Source: an uncultured Prevotella sp. (GTDB lineage Bacteria; Bacteroidota; Bacteroidia; Bacteroidales; Bacteroidaceae). Taken from it: a stretch of 64,000 nt of DNA. This document shows, one piece after another, positions 42,741 through 51,141 of this stretch. The DNA is taken from assembly GCA_947170725.1 (NCBI GenBank), contig CAMVUM010000010.1:20886-84885 (forward strand). The letters run 5' to 3'. Every line of letters begins with the position of its first letter. The first letter of the stretch is position 1. The position numbers and the translations under genes were made by a program. Below the pieces are notes generated by a model. That model was not told the DNA's origin and did no database searches. It saw nothing but the letters and a program-made list of their open reading frames with translations.

Positions 42741-43643
42741 TTAAAGACAGGCGAGGGCAAGACTGTAGAACTTCGACACATGCGAATCGGCACGTGAAGC
42801 CACCACAACCGGCACAGTCGTTCCGGCGAGCCATCCGGCCGTAGTGGCGGAGGCAAGCAGCGTCACGGTCTTATAGAATGTGTTGCCGGCTTCGATGTTG
42901 GGGAAGATCAGCACGTCGGCATGACCGGCAACGGCCGAACGTATGCCCTTTATATCGCCGCTGTGGGCGTCAAGCGCCGTCTTTACGTCCATAGGGCCGT
43001 CCACAACCGCCGTTCCGTAGTCCCCACATCCGGCCCTGCTGATAATCTCTGCGTAGGAAAGCGTATGTGGAAAACGCTCGTTGATTTTCTCGGTACAGTG
43101 AGTAAGGGCTATTCGGGGAGAGTCAATACCGAACCGGCGGCAGGCATCGGTGCAGGCACGGATGATGGCGTCAAACTGCTCCGTGGTCGGCCGCGGGATT
43201 ACAGCGGCATCGGAGAAAATTATCAGACGGTCTACGGCAGGCATGCTGGCTGCCGTTATGTGGGTCATGACACGCCCCGGTTCAAGCAGTCCGTTCTGCT
43301 TGTCGAGCACGGCGTGAAGAAGGACATCGGTGTTGACAGTGCCTTTCATGAGCACTTCCGCGTCTCCCCTTCTAACGGCCTTCACGGCTTCACGCGAGGC
43401 CTCGGCGGCATCTGAGCATGTGATTACGCGGACGTAGTCGCGATGTGTCTCGATTACGTCCATAAGACTTGGACTAAGTTCACCGGAAGTTGTCAGTATG
43501 AAGCGCGCGAAGCCTTCAATAAGTGCGCGACCGATGACATATTCCGTATGTGAGTCATGGGGACAGGCAAGAGCCACACTGCGACGGCACGGCAGAGCCG
43601 AGAGACGGCGACTGAGCGAAGTAAGGTCTCTTAATGGTTCCAT
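42741..43643 (-). CDS. ptb: Phosphate butyryltransferase
   Basis: A 300-residue phosphate acyltransferase that makes butyryl phosphate from butyryl-CoA. Features include the KGTVNTDVLLHAVL block, RVMTHITAASMPAVDR, SPRIALTHCTEKIN and GHADVLIFPNIEAGN. I chose ATG 43643 because a promoter box (43659-43666) sits only 16 bases upstream. The longer frame to 43742 would precede the promoter. With buk it forms a two-gene energy-yielding pathway. The residues after GWLAGTTVPVVVASRADS are typical. Confidence 0.92.
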   Translation of the reverse strand: MEPLRDLTSLSRRLSALPCRRSVALACPHDSHTEYVIGRALIEGFARFILTTSGELSPSLMDVIETHRDYVRVITCSDAAEASREAVKAVRRGDAEVLMKGTVNTDVLLHAVLDKQNGLLEPGRVMTHITAASMPAVDRLIIFSDAAVIPRPTTEQFDAIIRACTDACRRFGIDSPRIALTHCTEKINERFPHTLSYAEIISRAGCGDYGTAVVDGPMDVKTALDAHSGDIKGIRSAVAGHADVLIFPNIEAGNTFYKTVTLLASATTAGWLAGTTVPVVVASRADSHVSKFYSLALACL

Positions 43644-43658
43644 AGGCTTTATTTTTTG

Positions 43659-43666
43659 CAAACTTA
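43659..43666 (-). promoter_or_regulatory. Promoter -7 box of ptb-buk
   Basis: TAAGTTTG on the minus strand. It leaves a very short leader and fixes the ptb start. Confidence 0.6.
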
Positions 43667-43842
43667 TCGAATTTTTCTGTATTACGGATAAGTTTTCCTG
43701 ATTTTTTCCGCTCCGACGGTCAAATAAGCGCTTTTTCGGCAAAAAAATCTTAGTTCATCTGCAACACACAGACGTTCAGCGGATTCTTTATCCGCCAAAC
43801 AGCTGCGCCACACCCGGCCGACATCGGTTCTGACAGGCGCCA

Positions 43843-44613
43843 CTACATTTCATTGGTCAGTATGCTCTCCAGTTTCTCGGCCGACAGGCGCAGCTGAAAA
43901 CGGCCGTTTATGGCAACGGAGATGCCGCCGGTCTCTTCCGAGACAACAATGGCTATGGAATCACTCTCCTGCGATATGCCCATGGCGGCGCGGTGACGCA
44001 GGCCCAGCTCCTTGGGAATGTCATAATTATGGGACACGGGCAGGATACATCCCGCCGCCTTTATGCGCTTCTTCGAAATGACCATCGCACCGTCGTGAAG
44101 CGGCGAGTTCTTGAAGAAAATGTTTTCGATGAGCCGCTGGTTGATGTTGGCGTCAATCTTATCGCCCGTATCGGAAATGTCGTCCAACGGCGTCGACCTC
44201 TCGATGACGATCAGCGCTCCGACCTTCCGTTTGCTCATGCTCAGGCATGACATGACAATCTGCATGATGGTCTCCTTGTCCACTTCCCGCTTCGTGTTCT
44301 TTTCAGATGTGAAGAGATGCATGATCATCTTGAAGCGCTGATGCGCACCGAGGTTATACAGGAACTTGCGTATGTCCTCCTGAAACAGGATGATAAGACC
44401 GATGACACCGACGCTGACCAGTTTGTCCATTATCGAGCCGAGCAGACGCATCTCCAGCACCTGCGACACAAAGAGCCACAAAACGACAAACATCATAATG
44501 CCGATGAAGACATTGAGCGAACGCGATTCCTTCATCAGACGATAGATATAGTAGAGCATCAGCGCTACAAGAAAGATGTCTATAACATCCTTTATTCCAA
44601 ATTCGAAGAACAT
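43843..44613 (-). CDS. cdaA: Diadenylate cyclase (CdaA-type)
   Basis: A 256-residue membrane enzyme that makes the second messenger c-di-AMP from two ATP. Three N-terminal membrane segments (about 10-85) precede the DAC domain. The catalytic DGA is at residues 174-176 (PLHDGAMVI) and the nucleotide-binding RHR at 206-208 (LGLRHRAAMG). The arrangement matches CdaA and not DisA. It follows folP by 67 bases, and folP-cdaA adjacency is common in Bacteroidetes. No CdaR-like regulator is seen. c-di-AMP usually links to potassium and cell-wall balance. Confidence 0.94.
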   Translation of the reverse strand: MFFEFGIKDVIDIFLVALMLYYIYRLMKESRSLNVFIGIMMFVVLWLFVSQVLEMRLLGSIMDKLVSVGVIGLIILFQEDIRKFLYNLGAHQRFKMIMHLFTSEKNTKREVDKETIMQIVMSCLSMSKRKVGALIVIERSTPLDDISDTGDKIDANINQRLIENIFFKNSPLHDGAMVISKKRIKAAGCILPVSHNYDIPKELGLRHRAAMGISQESDSIAIVVSEETGGISVAINGRFQLRLSAEKLESILTNEM

Positions 44614-44680
44614 AGACTTTTATTAAGTAGATATATTCAACAACCGTTTGACGCATTGCCGGACTGTGCGTCCCGATACG

Positions 44681-45532
44681 TCACTTATGCTTCAACATTC
44701 CGAACATCTTCACCGCCTCAACGGCTTCCCTGACATCATGCACACGCAGTATCGACGCACCGCGTTCCAGCGCCATCGTGTTCAGGACCGTCGTTCCGTT
44801 GAGCGATTCGTCGGGCGTCGTTCCCAACAGACGGAATATCATCGACTTCCGCGACACGCCCACCAGCAGCGGAAGCCCCATCTCCGTGAGAAGGTCCATT
44901 CCTGCGAGCAACTCATAATTCTGCTCCAGCGTCTTGCCGAAACCGAAACCGGGGTCAAGAATGATGTCTTTAGCCCCGAGGTCGCGCAGCTGCTGTACCT
45001 CACGGGCAAACGCCTTCATCATATCCCCGACCGTCGGTCTGACCGACATCAGGATGTAAGGGACGCCAAGGCGGGCCACCATCCGGAACATTTCGGGCAC
45101 GTCTTCCGTCTCCTCCGCACGACCGTCGCATGACGGACCGCCGAATGCGCCGCGCACATCACCCTCAGAAACATCGTTGATGATGCCAACACCATATTCC
45201 TCGACGGCCATACGCGCAACGTCCGGACGGAACGTATCGACACTGACCACGGCATCCGGACAACAGCGGCACACGATGGCCAGGCCGCGGCGCAACCGTT
45301 CCATCTCTTCCTCCTCGCTGACCTGGGGTGCACCGGGACGTGTCGAGAAGGCTCCCACGTCAATCATCGTTCCGCCCTCGGCCACAATCCGTTCGGCCCG
45401 CTCGGCAATCTCGCGTTCCGTCTGTTTGCGGCTGCCCGCATAAAATGAGTCCGGCGTTACGTTGAGTATTCCCATCACCTGCGGACGGCTGAGGTCTATA
45501 AGCCGTCCGTGAACATTTATCGTATATTCCAT
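44681..45532 (-). CDS. folP: Dihydropteroate synthase
   Basis: A 283-residue TIM-barrel enzyme of folate synthesis and the sulfonamide target. It joins p-aminobenzoate to the pterin diphosphate. Motifs: MGILNVTPDSFYAGSR, DVGAFSTRPGA, INDVSEG, DPGFGFGKT and the late GVSRKSMI. One insertion of charged residues (about 130-145, DGRAEETEDVPE) is unusual but sits in a loop. Its promoter box is at 45596-45603 and cdaA follows. Confidence 0.94.
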   Translation of the reverse strand: MEYTINVHGRLIDLSRPQVMGILNVTPDSFYAGSRKQTEREIAERAERIVAEGGTMIDVGAFSTRPGAPQVSEEEEMERLRRGLAIVCRCCPDAVVSVDTFRPDVARMAVEEYGVGIINDVSEGDVRGAFGGPSCDGRAEETEDVPEMFRMVARLGVPYILMSVRPTVGDMMKAFAREVQQLRDLGAKDIILDPGFGFGKTLEQNYELLAGMDLLTEMGLPLLVGVSRKSMIFRLLGTTPDESLNGTTVLNTMALERGASILRVHDVREAVEAVKMFGMLKHK

Positions 45533-45595
45533 CTGTGTCCGTCTGTTCTTATCGTCTGCCGACAGCCGTTATCGCACGAAGGCCGTCCGCCTCCG

Positions 45596-45603
45596 CAAAT
45601 TTA
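45596..45603 (-). promoter_or_regulatory. Promoter -7 box of folP-cdaA
   Basis: TAAATTTG on the minus strand, about 64 bases before the folP start codon. Confidence 0.5.
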
Positions 45604-45654
45604 CTAATAATAATTGTAAATCCGCGAAGTTTCACAGTTTTTTCACCAACAAGC

Positions 45655-45792
45655 TACGGCTATTCCATTCAGCGGACGGAACGGCAAACGCCTCCATTTG
45701 CGCCACACGGCTCAGGTAACGGTGTCACACGGGCCGCATAACATCGTTACCTGAGCCGTGTAACACTGTCACGTGGCCCGCTTAACACGTTT
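45655..45792. repeat. Decayed copy of the 22-bp-unit MITE family
   Basis: The left end TACGGCTATTCCATTCAGC matches the MITE terminal repeat at 16 of 19 positions. From about 45706 to 45789 four 22-bp units can be read with the same GGCCCG/GAGCCG cores and GTTAC/GTAAC edges as at 23157-23244. No right terminal repeat is found. The copy stops at the proC stop codon (45793-45795). Length is about 138 bp against 156 for the intact copy. Confidence 0.7.
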
Positions 45793-46587
45793 TTATCGTG
45801 CTGAAAGTGCGCAGAGCAGCCCCCGGATCACGGCGCTGCTGAATCCGGCGTGCTCCATCTCGTTGAGCCCGCGGATGGTCAGTCCGCCGGGCGTGGTGAC
45901 CTTGTCTATCTCTGCCTCGGGATGATTGCCGTTGGCCAAAAGCAGGTCGACAGCGCCCTTGACCGTCTGGAGCACAATGTGCTTTGCGTCGTCGGCACGG
46001 AAGCCCAGCTGCACACCGCCCTCGGAGGCGGCCCTCACATATCGCATGGCGTAGGCAATGCCGCAGGAAGCGAGTGTGGTTCCGGCTCCAAGCAAGCGTT
46101 CTTCTGTTATTATCGAGCTTCCTGCGTCGTCAAAAACGTCCTTTACGGTCTTTGTCTGTTTGTCGTTTGCACCTACGGGCACGATGAATGTCATCGAACT
46201 GCGCTCGGCAATGGCGATGTTGGGAATGACGAGAAACAGCGGCGGCACCGTGCCGTCATCCTTCTTCATCCACTCCAGTATCGTCGCCGACGGCAGACCG
46301 GCCACAACCACAACGAGCATCTGGCGGCTGTAGTCCATGACGGGTTTGATTTCGCGGAGCACGCTTTCCGCCACCCACGGCTTCACGGCCACGCAGACGA
46401 TGTCTGCCTCTGCTGCGGCCATGCCATTGTCGGTCGTAAGGCTCACGCCACTGTCGGCAAAACTGTCGAGCGCGCCCTGCGTACGGTTTGCCACGGTGAT
46501 GTCCGACGGACGGAATATGTCACCTTTGAGAAATCCGACCACCATTGCGCCGCCCATTGCGCCGGCGCCTATAACTGATATTTTCAT
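45793..46587 (-). CDS. proC: Pyrroline-5-carboxylate reductase
   Basis: A 264-residue NAD(P)H-dependent enzyme, last step of proline synthesis. Rossmann start MKISVIGAGAMGGAMVVGF, the VAVKPWV strand, the VVAGLPSATILEW block and the late TTPGGLTIRGLNEME signature are present. It ends the arginine operon, 33 bases after argD, so glutamate-derived proline and arginine synthesis share a transcript. Its stop codon is bordered by the decayed 22-bp-unit repeat. Confidence 0.95.
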   Translation of the reverse strand: MKISVIGAGAMGGAMVVGFLKGDIFRPSDITVANRTQGALDSFADSGVSLTTDNGMAAAEADIVCVAVKPWVAESVLREIKPVMDYSRQMLVVVVAGLPSATILEWMKKDDGTVPPLFLVIPNIAIAERSSMTFIVPVGANDKQTKTVKDVFDDAGSSIITEERLLGAGTTLASCGIAYAMRYVRAASEGGVQLGFRADDAKHIVLQTVKGAVDLLLANGNHPEAEIDKVTTPGGLTIRGLNEMEHAGFSSAVIRGLLCALSAR

Positions 46588-46620
46588 ATTTCCGGGTTTT
46601 TAGAAGGAGTGACAACTCCT

Positions 46621-47769
46621 TTAACTCCTATGACTCCCGAGAGAATCCCTAAGTTTCTTGATAAACTCCTCTGCTTCGTCCGTTGTCAGACACAGCGGCG
46701 GCAGGAGGCGCAGGGTGTTCGTGCCGCTGCATCCGGTGAAACAGTGATGTTCGGTGATGAGGGGCACACGCACGTCCTTGTGTGGTATGTCAAGTTCGAT
46801 GCCGATCATCAGTCCGCGGCCGCGGATGTCGGTGATATGCGGTTCTGTCTGCTTCAGTTCGTTGAGACGGGTCATGAGATATTCGCCTGTCAGTCGGGCA
46901 TTCTCCACAAGATTCTCGCTTTCCATGACGTCAAGCACGGCCAAAGCCGCAGCACAAGCCAGATGGTTGCCGCCGAAGGTGGTTCCGAGCTGGCCGTACT
47001 TGGGCGTGAAATCCGGTGAGATGAGCACGCCGCCCATGGGGAAACCGTTGGCAATGCCCTTAGCCACGGTGATGATGTCGGGGCGTATGCCGAGCCACTG
47101 GTGGGCGAAGAACTTGCCCGAGCGGCCGTAGCCGCACTGTATCTCGTCGCAGATGAGCACCGTGCCGTGCTTCTTGCATGCCGCCTGCAGTCCCTTGGCA
47201 AACTCCTCGGTGACCAGGCGAATGCCGCCCACGCCCTGTATGCACTCTATTATCACGGCGCAGACATCGCCCTTCTCCAACTCGGCCTCCCATGCGGCGA
47301 GGTCATTGAGGGGCAGATATGTCACGTGGCCGTTGGCGTTGATAGGTGCTATGATGTTCGGATTGGCCGTTGCCTCGACGGCCAGCGACGTGCGGCCGTG
47401 GAAAGCTTTCTCGGCCGACAGCACACGTGTGCGGCCGTTGGTGAACGACGCCAGCTTCAGCGCGTTCTCATTAGCCTCGGCACCGCTGTTGATGAGGAAC
47501 AGCCGGTAGTCCTCGTAACCGCTCGCGCGGCCCAGCCGTTCGGCCAGTTCGACCTGCAACGTGTTCACGACCGAGTTGCTGTAGAAGCCTAACTTCTGCA
47601 ACTGCTCCGACACCTTGTTTATATAATGTGGATGACTGTGGCCGATGCTTATCACGGCATGGCCGCCGTAGAGGTCGAGATATTCCTGTCCGCGGTCGTC
47701 CCACACGCGGCAGCCCTCGCCCTTGACGATGTTAACGTCGAATAATGGATATACGTCGAATAGTTTCAT
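46621..47769 (-). CDS. argD: Acetylornithine (or succinylornithine) aminotransferase
   Basis: A 382-residue class III PLP aminotransferase. It converts N-acylglutamate semialdehyde to N-acylornithine. The start MKLFDVYPLFDVNIVKGEG is typical of Bacteroidetes ArgD. The PLP lysine lies in ITVAKGIANGFPMGG, after ICDEIQCGYGRSGKFFAHQ, and GTTFGGNHLACAAALAVL follows. Bacteroidetes are known to use succinylated intermediates, so the acyl group here may be succinyl. It lies between argC and proC in the operon. The 173-base gap to argC contains the G/C palindromes at 47775-47940. Confidence 0.93.
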   Translation of the reverse strand: MKLFDVYPLFDVNIVKGEGCRVWDDRGQEYLDLYGGHAVISIGHSHPHYINKVSEQLQKLGFYSNSVVNTLQVELAERLGRASGYEDYRLFLINSGAEANENALKLASFTNGRTRVLSAEKAFHGRTSLAVEATANPNIIAPINANGHVTYLPLNDLAAWEAELEKGDVCAVIIECIQGVGGIRLVTEEFAKGLQAACKKHGTVLICDEIQCGYGRSGKFFAHQWLGIRPDIITVAKGIANGFPMGGVLISPDFTPKYGQLGTTFGGNHLACAAALAVLDVMESENLVENARLTGEYLMTRLNELKQTEPHITDIRGRGLMIGIELDIPHKDVRVPLITEHHCFTGCSGTNTLRLLPPLCLTTDEAEEFIKKLRDSLGSHRS

Positions 47770-47774
47770 AATTG

Positions 47775-47940
47775 GCCCCTCCCGGCCTCCCCTAAAACCG
47801 GAGGAGACGGGAGCTTGTTTGCCCCTCCCAACCTCCCCAAAGGGAGAGATGGGCGGGGCTTGTTCATTGAATGTTTATAATTTTAATATCTGTCGTAATC
47901 CCTTCTTCTCACCCCCTTGGGAGGGGGAGTCTGAGGGGAC
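47775..47940. repeat. Tandem G/C-rich palindromes in the argC-argD gap
   Basis: Three related palindromes stand in a row. The first two, about 45 bases each, both begin (G)GCCCCTCCC and end GGGAGCTTGTT or GGGGCTTGTT. The third is CCCCCTTGGGAGGGGGAGTC. A single similar palindrome overlaps the 3' end of the GNAT gene (50431-50460), and a partial one lies at 52190-52220. Confidence 0.6.
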
Positions 47941-47942
47941 TT

Positions 47943-48911
47943 TTAGAAAGCACTTGCCTTCAGTCTGAGTCCTTCTGTCTCCCCTATACCGAACATGATG
48001 TTCATGTTCTGCACGGCCTGTCCGACAGCGCCTTTCAGGAGATTGTCGATACACGCCGTGACAAGCAGCTTGTCGCCGAACTTGTCGCAGTGTACGAGCG
48101 CCTTGTTGGTGTTCACCACCTGCTTCAAGTCAATGGGGCGGTCGGAGTAGTGGGTGAAGGCGGCGGCGCGGTAGAACTCCTTGTATGCCGCCACGATGTC
48201 CTCTGCCGGTGCGGCGGTCTTGACAACGCATGTGGCAAAGATGCCGCGTGCGAAGTCGCCGCGATAGGGAATGAAGTCGATGGCGGCGTCGAGCGTGCCC
48301 TGCACCTGTGTGAGGCTCTGGCGTATCTCCGGCACGTGCTGATGGGTGAACGCCTTGTATATGCTCATGTTTCCAGTGCGCCACGAGAAGTGGGTGGTGG
48401 CGGCGGGCTTCTGTCCTGCGCCGGTGCTTCCCGTGATGGCATTCACGGCCACATCTTCTTTCAGCAGACCCATCTTTGCCGCCGGCAGCAGGGCGAGCTG
48501 TATGCACGTGGCGAAGCATCCGGGATTGGCCACATGCTGCGCTTCCTTTATGGCGTCACGGTTTATTTCTGGCAGACCGTAGACGTAGTCGTTGCCGGGA
48601 GCCGCAAGGCGGAAGTCCTGCGCGAGGTCGATTATCTTCACATCTTCCGGTATGCTGTGTTCCTTCAGGAACGCTTCGCTCTTGCCGTGACCGAAGCAGA
48701 AGAAGACGACGTCAACCTTGTCGAACGGCATTTCCGACGTGAACGTCATGTCGGTCTCGCCCACAAGTCCCTCGTGTACGTCGGCAACGGGGTTGCCAGC
48801 GTTGCTCTCGCTGTTGGCGAAGACGATTTCGGCCTCCGGATGGTTTATCAGCAGGCGGATAAGCTCTCCGCCGGTATAGCCGGCGGCGCCGAGTATTCCA
48901 ACTTTAATCAT
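47943..48911 (-). CDS. argC: N-acetyl-gamma-glutamyl-phosphate reductase
   Basis: A 322-residue NADPH enzyme reducing N-acylglutamyl phosphate. Rossmann start IKVGILGAAGYTGGELIRLL. The catalytic cysteine is in HVANPGCFATCIQLAL. GSTGAGQKP and HQHVPEI follow. Length is typical of the short Bacteroidetes form. It starts three bases after the pspC stop. argB is not in the window. Confidence 0.95.
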   Translation of the reverse strand: MIKVGILGAAGYTGGELIRLLINHPEAEIVFANSESNAGNPVADVHEGLVGETDMTFTSEMPFDKVDVVFFCFGHGKSEAFLKEHSIPEDVKIIDLAQDFRLAAPGNDYVYGLPEINRDAIKEAQHVANPGCFATCIQLALLPAAKMGLLKEDVAVNAITGSTGAGQKPAATTHFSWRTGNMSIYKAFTHQHVPEIRQSLTQVQGTLDAAIDFIPYRGDFARGIFATCVVKTAAPAEDIVAAYKEFYRAAAFTHYSDRPIDLKQVVNTNKALVHCDKFGDKLLVTACIDNLLKGAVGQAVQNMNIMFGIGETEGLRLKASAF

Positions 48912-48914
48912 ATT

Positions 48915-49103
48915 CTAAAAATTATAGTTGCGCGGAGCGAGCAGCCAGAGCAGCAGATAGAGCCACAGACCGACCGCGCCACACCATATTAAGGCAAAGG
49001 TCACGATACGGACGATGATCGGGTCAATGTCGAAATATTCGGCAAGACCGCCGCATACGCCGCCTATCTTTCTGTCTTTGCTCGATAAATAAAATCTTTT
49101 CAT
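48915..49103 (-). CDS. Small PspC-domain membrane protein
   Basis: A 62-residue protein consisting of one PspC domain. It opens MKRFYLSSKDRKIGGVCGGLAEYF (the GGVCGGLAEYFDID core is diagnostic). One or two membrane segments follow, ending WLYLLLWLLAPRNYNF. PspC modules belong to membrane-stress systems. I used ATG 49103. An upstream ATG at 49154 would add 17 residues without homology and overlap the argG end region. It is an odd guest between argG and argC. It may be carried along in the operon without a role in arginine synthesis. Confidence 0.82.
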   Translation of the reverse strand: MKRFYLSSKDRKIGGVCGGLAEYFDIDPIIVRIVTFALIWCGAVGLWLYLLLWLLAPRNYNF

Positions 49104-49163
49104 GTCCTTTCGCTTTTGATACGGGAGAGTGGAAATTCCGTTCCGCTTGTCCAACGGCGTTTC

Positions 49164-50369
49164 CTATATCTTCTCGTCCTTGTGTATTCCGTAGTATGCG
49201 CGGAGTGCAGTGCTTGAGACTTTTATAAAGCCCTTTGCTTCGTCGGCGGTCCATCCGGTCTGCGTCTCGCCGTATTCGCCGAGTTTCGACTTTGTCAGGT
49301 CGTCGGGCGAATCAACGCCGACGGTGTCGAAGCCGTAGGGACGGAGGCGCAGGATGGCCGTACCGTTGACGTTGCGCTGCGATGATGTCAGCATGGCCTC
49401 GATGTCGGGCATAACCGGTTCGAGATACTGGCTCTCGTGGAGGAACATGCCGTACCAGTTGGCCACCTGATCCTTCCAATACTGCTGCCACTTGCTCAGC
49501 GTCGACTTCTCCAGCAGACGGTGAGCCTCGATGATGAGTTTCGGGGCGGCCGCCTCGAAGCCCACGCGGCCCTTGATGCCGATGATGGTGTCGCCTACAT
49601 TGCAGTCGCGACCGATGGCGTAGGAAGCACCGATTTCCTCGATCTTCTGTATGGCCTTGATTTTGTCGTCGAACGCCTCGCCGTTGACGGCCGTGATTTC
49701 GCCCTTCTCGAACGTAATCTTCAGCGTGGCCTCCTTTTCCTCGGCCGTCACGTGCTTCAGATAAGCCTCCTCGGGCAGTCCCTGCGTCGGGTCGAGAAGT
49801 TCGCCGCCGCAGATGCTCGTGCCCCAGATGCCCACATTATAGGAGTATTTCAATTTAGTGAAGTCGGCGAAGAAACCGTTGGCGTTGAGATAGTCCACCT
49901 CTTCCTTGCGGCTGAGGTTGCGGTCGCGCGTCAGCGTGATAATCTCCACGCCCGGAGCCATGACGAGGAACGTCATGTCAAAACGAATCTGGTCGTTGCC
50001 CGCACCGGTAGAGCCGTGTGCTATGGCGTCGGCACCGATTTCGTTGGCATAGCGTGCTATGGCAATGGCCTGGAATATGCGCTCCGAGCTGACCGAGATG
50101 GGATAGCAGTTGTTGCGCAGCACATTGCCGTATATCATGTATTTCAGCGATTTCTCGTAGTATTCCCGCGTCACGTCGAGCGTGACATACTTCACGGCGC
50201 CCAGTTTGTAGGCGTTCTCCTCGTTCTTCTTCAGCTGTTCGGCGCTGAAACCACCCGTGTTGGCGCAGGCGGCATAAACCTCATATCCCATTTCCTTTGT
50301 GAGATACATCACGTTGTAGCTCGTGTCGAGTCCGCCACTGAAAGCTACCACTACTTTCTTTTTTGCCAT
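49164..50369 (-). CDS. argG: Argininosuccinate synthase
   Basis: A 401-residue ATP-dependent enzyme joining citrulline and aspartate. The P-loop FSGGLDTSYNV is near residue 10. AHGSTGAGNDQIRFD, TLTRDRNLSRKEE and the central GIWGTSICGGELLDP block are present. The length and the sequence place it in the Bacteroidetes ArgG subgroup. It lies 61 bases after the GNAT gene. Confidence 0.95.
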   Translation of the reverse strand: MAKKKVVVAFSGGLDTSYNVMYLTKEMGYEVYAACANTGGFSAEQLKKNEENAYKLGAVKYVTLDVTREYYEKSLKYMIYGNVLRNNCYPISVSSERIFQAIAIARYANEIGADAIAHGSTGAGNDQIRFDMTFLVMAPGVEIITLTRDRNLSRKEEVDYLNANGFFADFTKLKYSYNVGIWGTSICGGELLDPTQGLPEEAYLKHVTAEEKEATLKITFEKGEITAVNGEAFDDKIKAIQKIEEIGASYAIGRDCNVGDTIIGIKGRVGFEAAAPKLIIEAHRLLEKSTLSKWQQYWKDQVANWYGMFLHESQYLEPVMPDIEAMLTSSQRNVNGTAILRLRPYGFDTVGVDSPDDLTKSKLGEYGETQTGWTADEAKGFIKVSSTALRAYYGIHKDEKI

Positions 50370-50430
50370 ATATCCTATTATATATATAATAATGTGAATC
50401 CTGTTTTTATTCTCCCTTCACCCACTCTGT

Positions 50431-51102
50431 CTATTCCCCTTTAGGGAGGTGGTTAGGGCCGTCAATCTTCCTTATCCTCTCCAGTACATCGGCCGGTATC
50501 TTTGCAGGCAGATGTTCTTCGGGGTCGAAGAGCATACCGGTGCAGATGCAGTATTTTCGGTCTGTACGTTTCAACACGTCAACATTAATACATCCCTCGC
50601 ATCCGCGCCAGAACGCTTCGTCGTCTGTCAGGTCGGCAAACGTCACGGGCTTGTATCCCAGCTGCGTGTTCATCTGCATCACGGCGGCTCCGCTCGTCAG
50701 CGAGAATATCTTTGCTTTCGGCCAGCGTATGCGTGCCAGAGTGAAAGTCATGTCCTTTATGCGCTTGGCCAGTCCGAAACCGCGGAAGTCAGGATGAACA
50801 ATAAGTCCCGACGTCGTGACATACTGTCTGTTGCCCCACGTCTCAATATAGCTGAACCCAGCAAATCTTTCTCCTTGCAGAGCGATGACGGCCTTGGCCT
50901 CACGCATCTTCGTTATAATATATTCCGGTGAGCGCTTCGCTATACCCGTTCCACGCACGGCGGCGGCGGCCGCTATGGTTTCAAGGATTGTGTCCACGTA
51001 GCGTTCATGTTCCTTGTTGGCTACCATCACTTCGATAGCCGCGCCACTCATAGCCTCATGTTTTGGGGTCGGAGCGGATGACTTTTCGTCAATGCTTTCC
51101 AT
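50431..51102 (-). CDS. GNAT N-acetyltransferase, probable N-acylglutamate synthase
   Basis: A 223-residue GNAT protein. The acetyl-CoA site reads VHPDFRGFGLAKRIKDMTF, and the strand ITSGLIV precedes it. A Cys-rich C-terminal part (CEGCINVDVLKR...CICTGMLF) is peculiar to this family. Its place between argR and argG suggests it makes the N-acylglutamate that starts arginine synthesis (acetyl or succinyl); this is an inference from position. The last codons (DGPNHLPKGE) lie inside a palindrome of the G/C-rich repeat family. Confidence 0.75.
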   Translation of the reverse strand: MESIDEKSSAPTPKHEAMSGAAIEVMVANKEHERYVDTILETIAAAAAVRGTGIAKRSPEYIITKMREAKAVIALQGERFAGFSYIETWGNRQYVTTSGLIVHPDFRGFGLAKRIKDMTFTLARIRWPKAKIFSLTSGAAVMQMNTQLGYKPVTFADLTDDEAFWRGCEGCINVDVLKRTDRKYCICTGMLFDPEEHLPAKIPADVLERIRKIDGPNHLPKGE

Positions 51103-51141
51103 TTTTCTTTCTGTTTCTGTCCGTGTTTGTCCGTTTGTTCT

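Noticed and set aside
47871..48992. A 373-codon plus-strand frame opposite argC
   Set aside because: It mirrors argC and begins in the G/C repeat region, so it is a chance frame.
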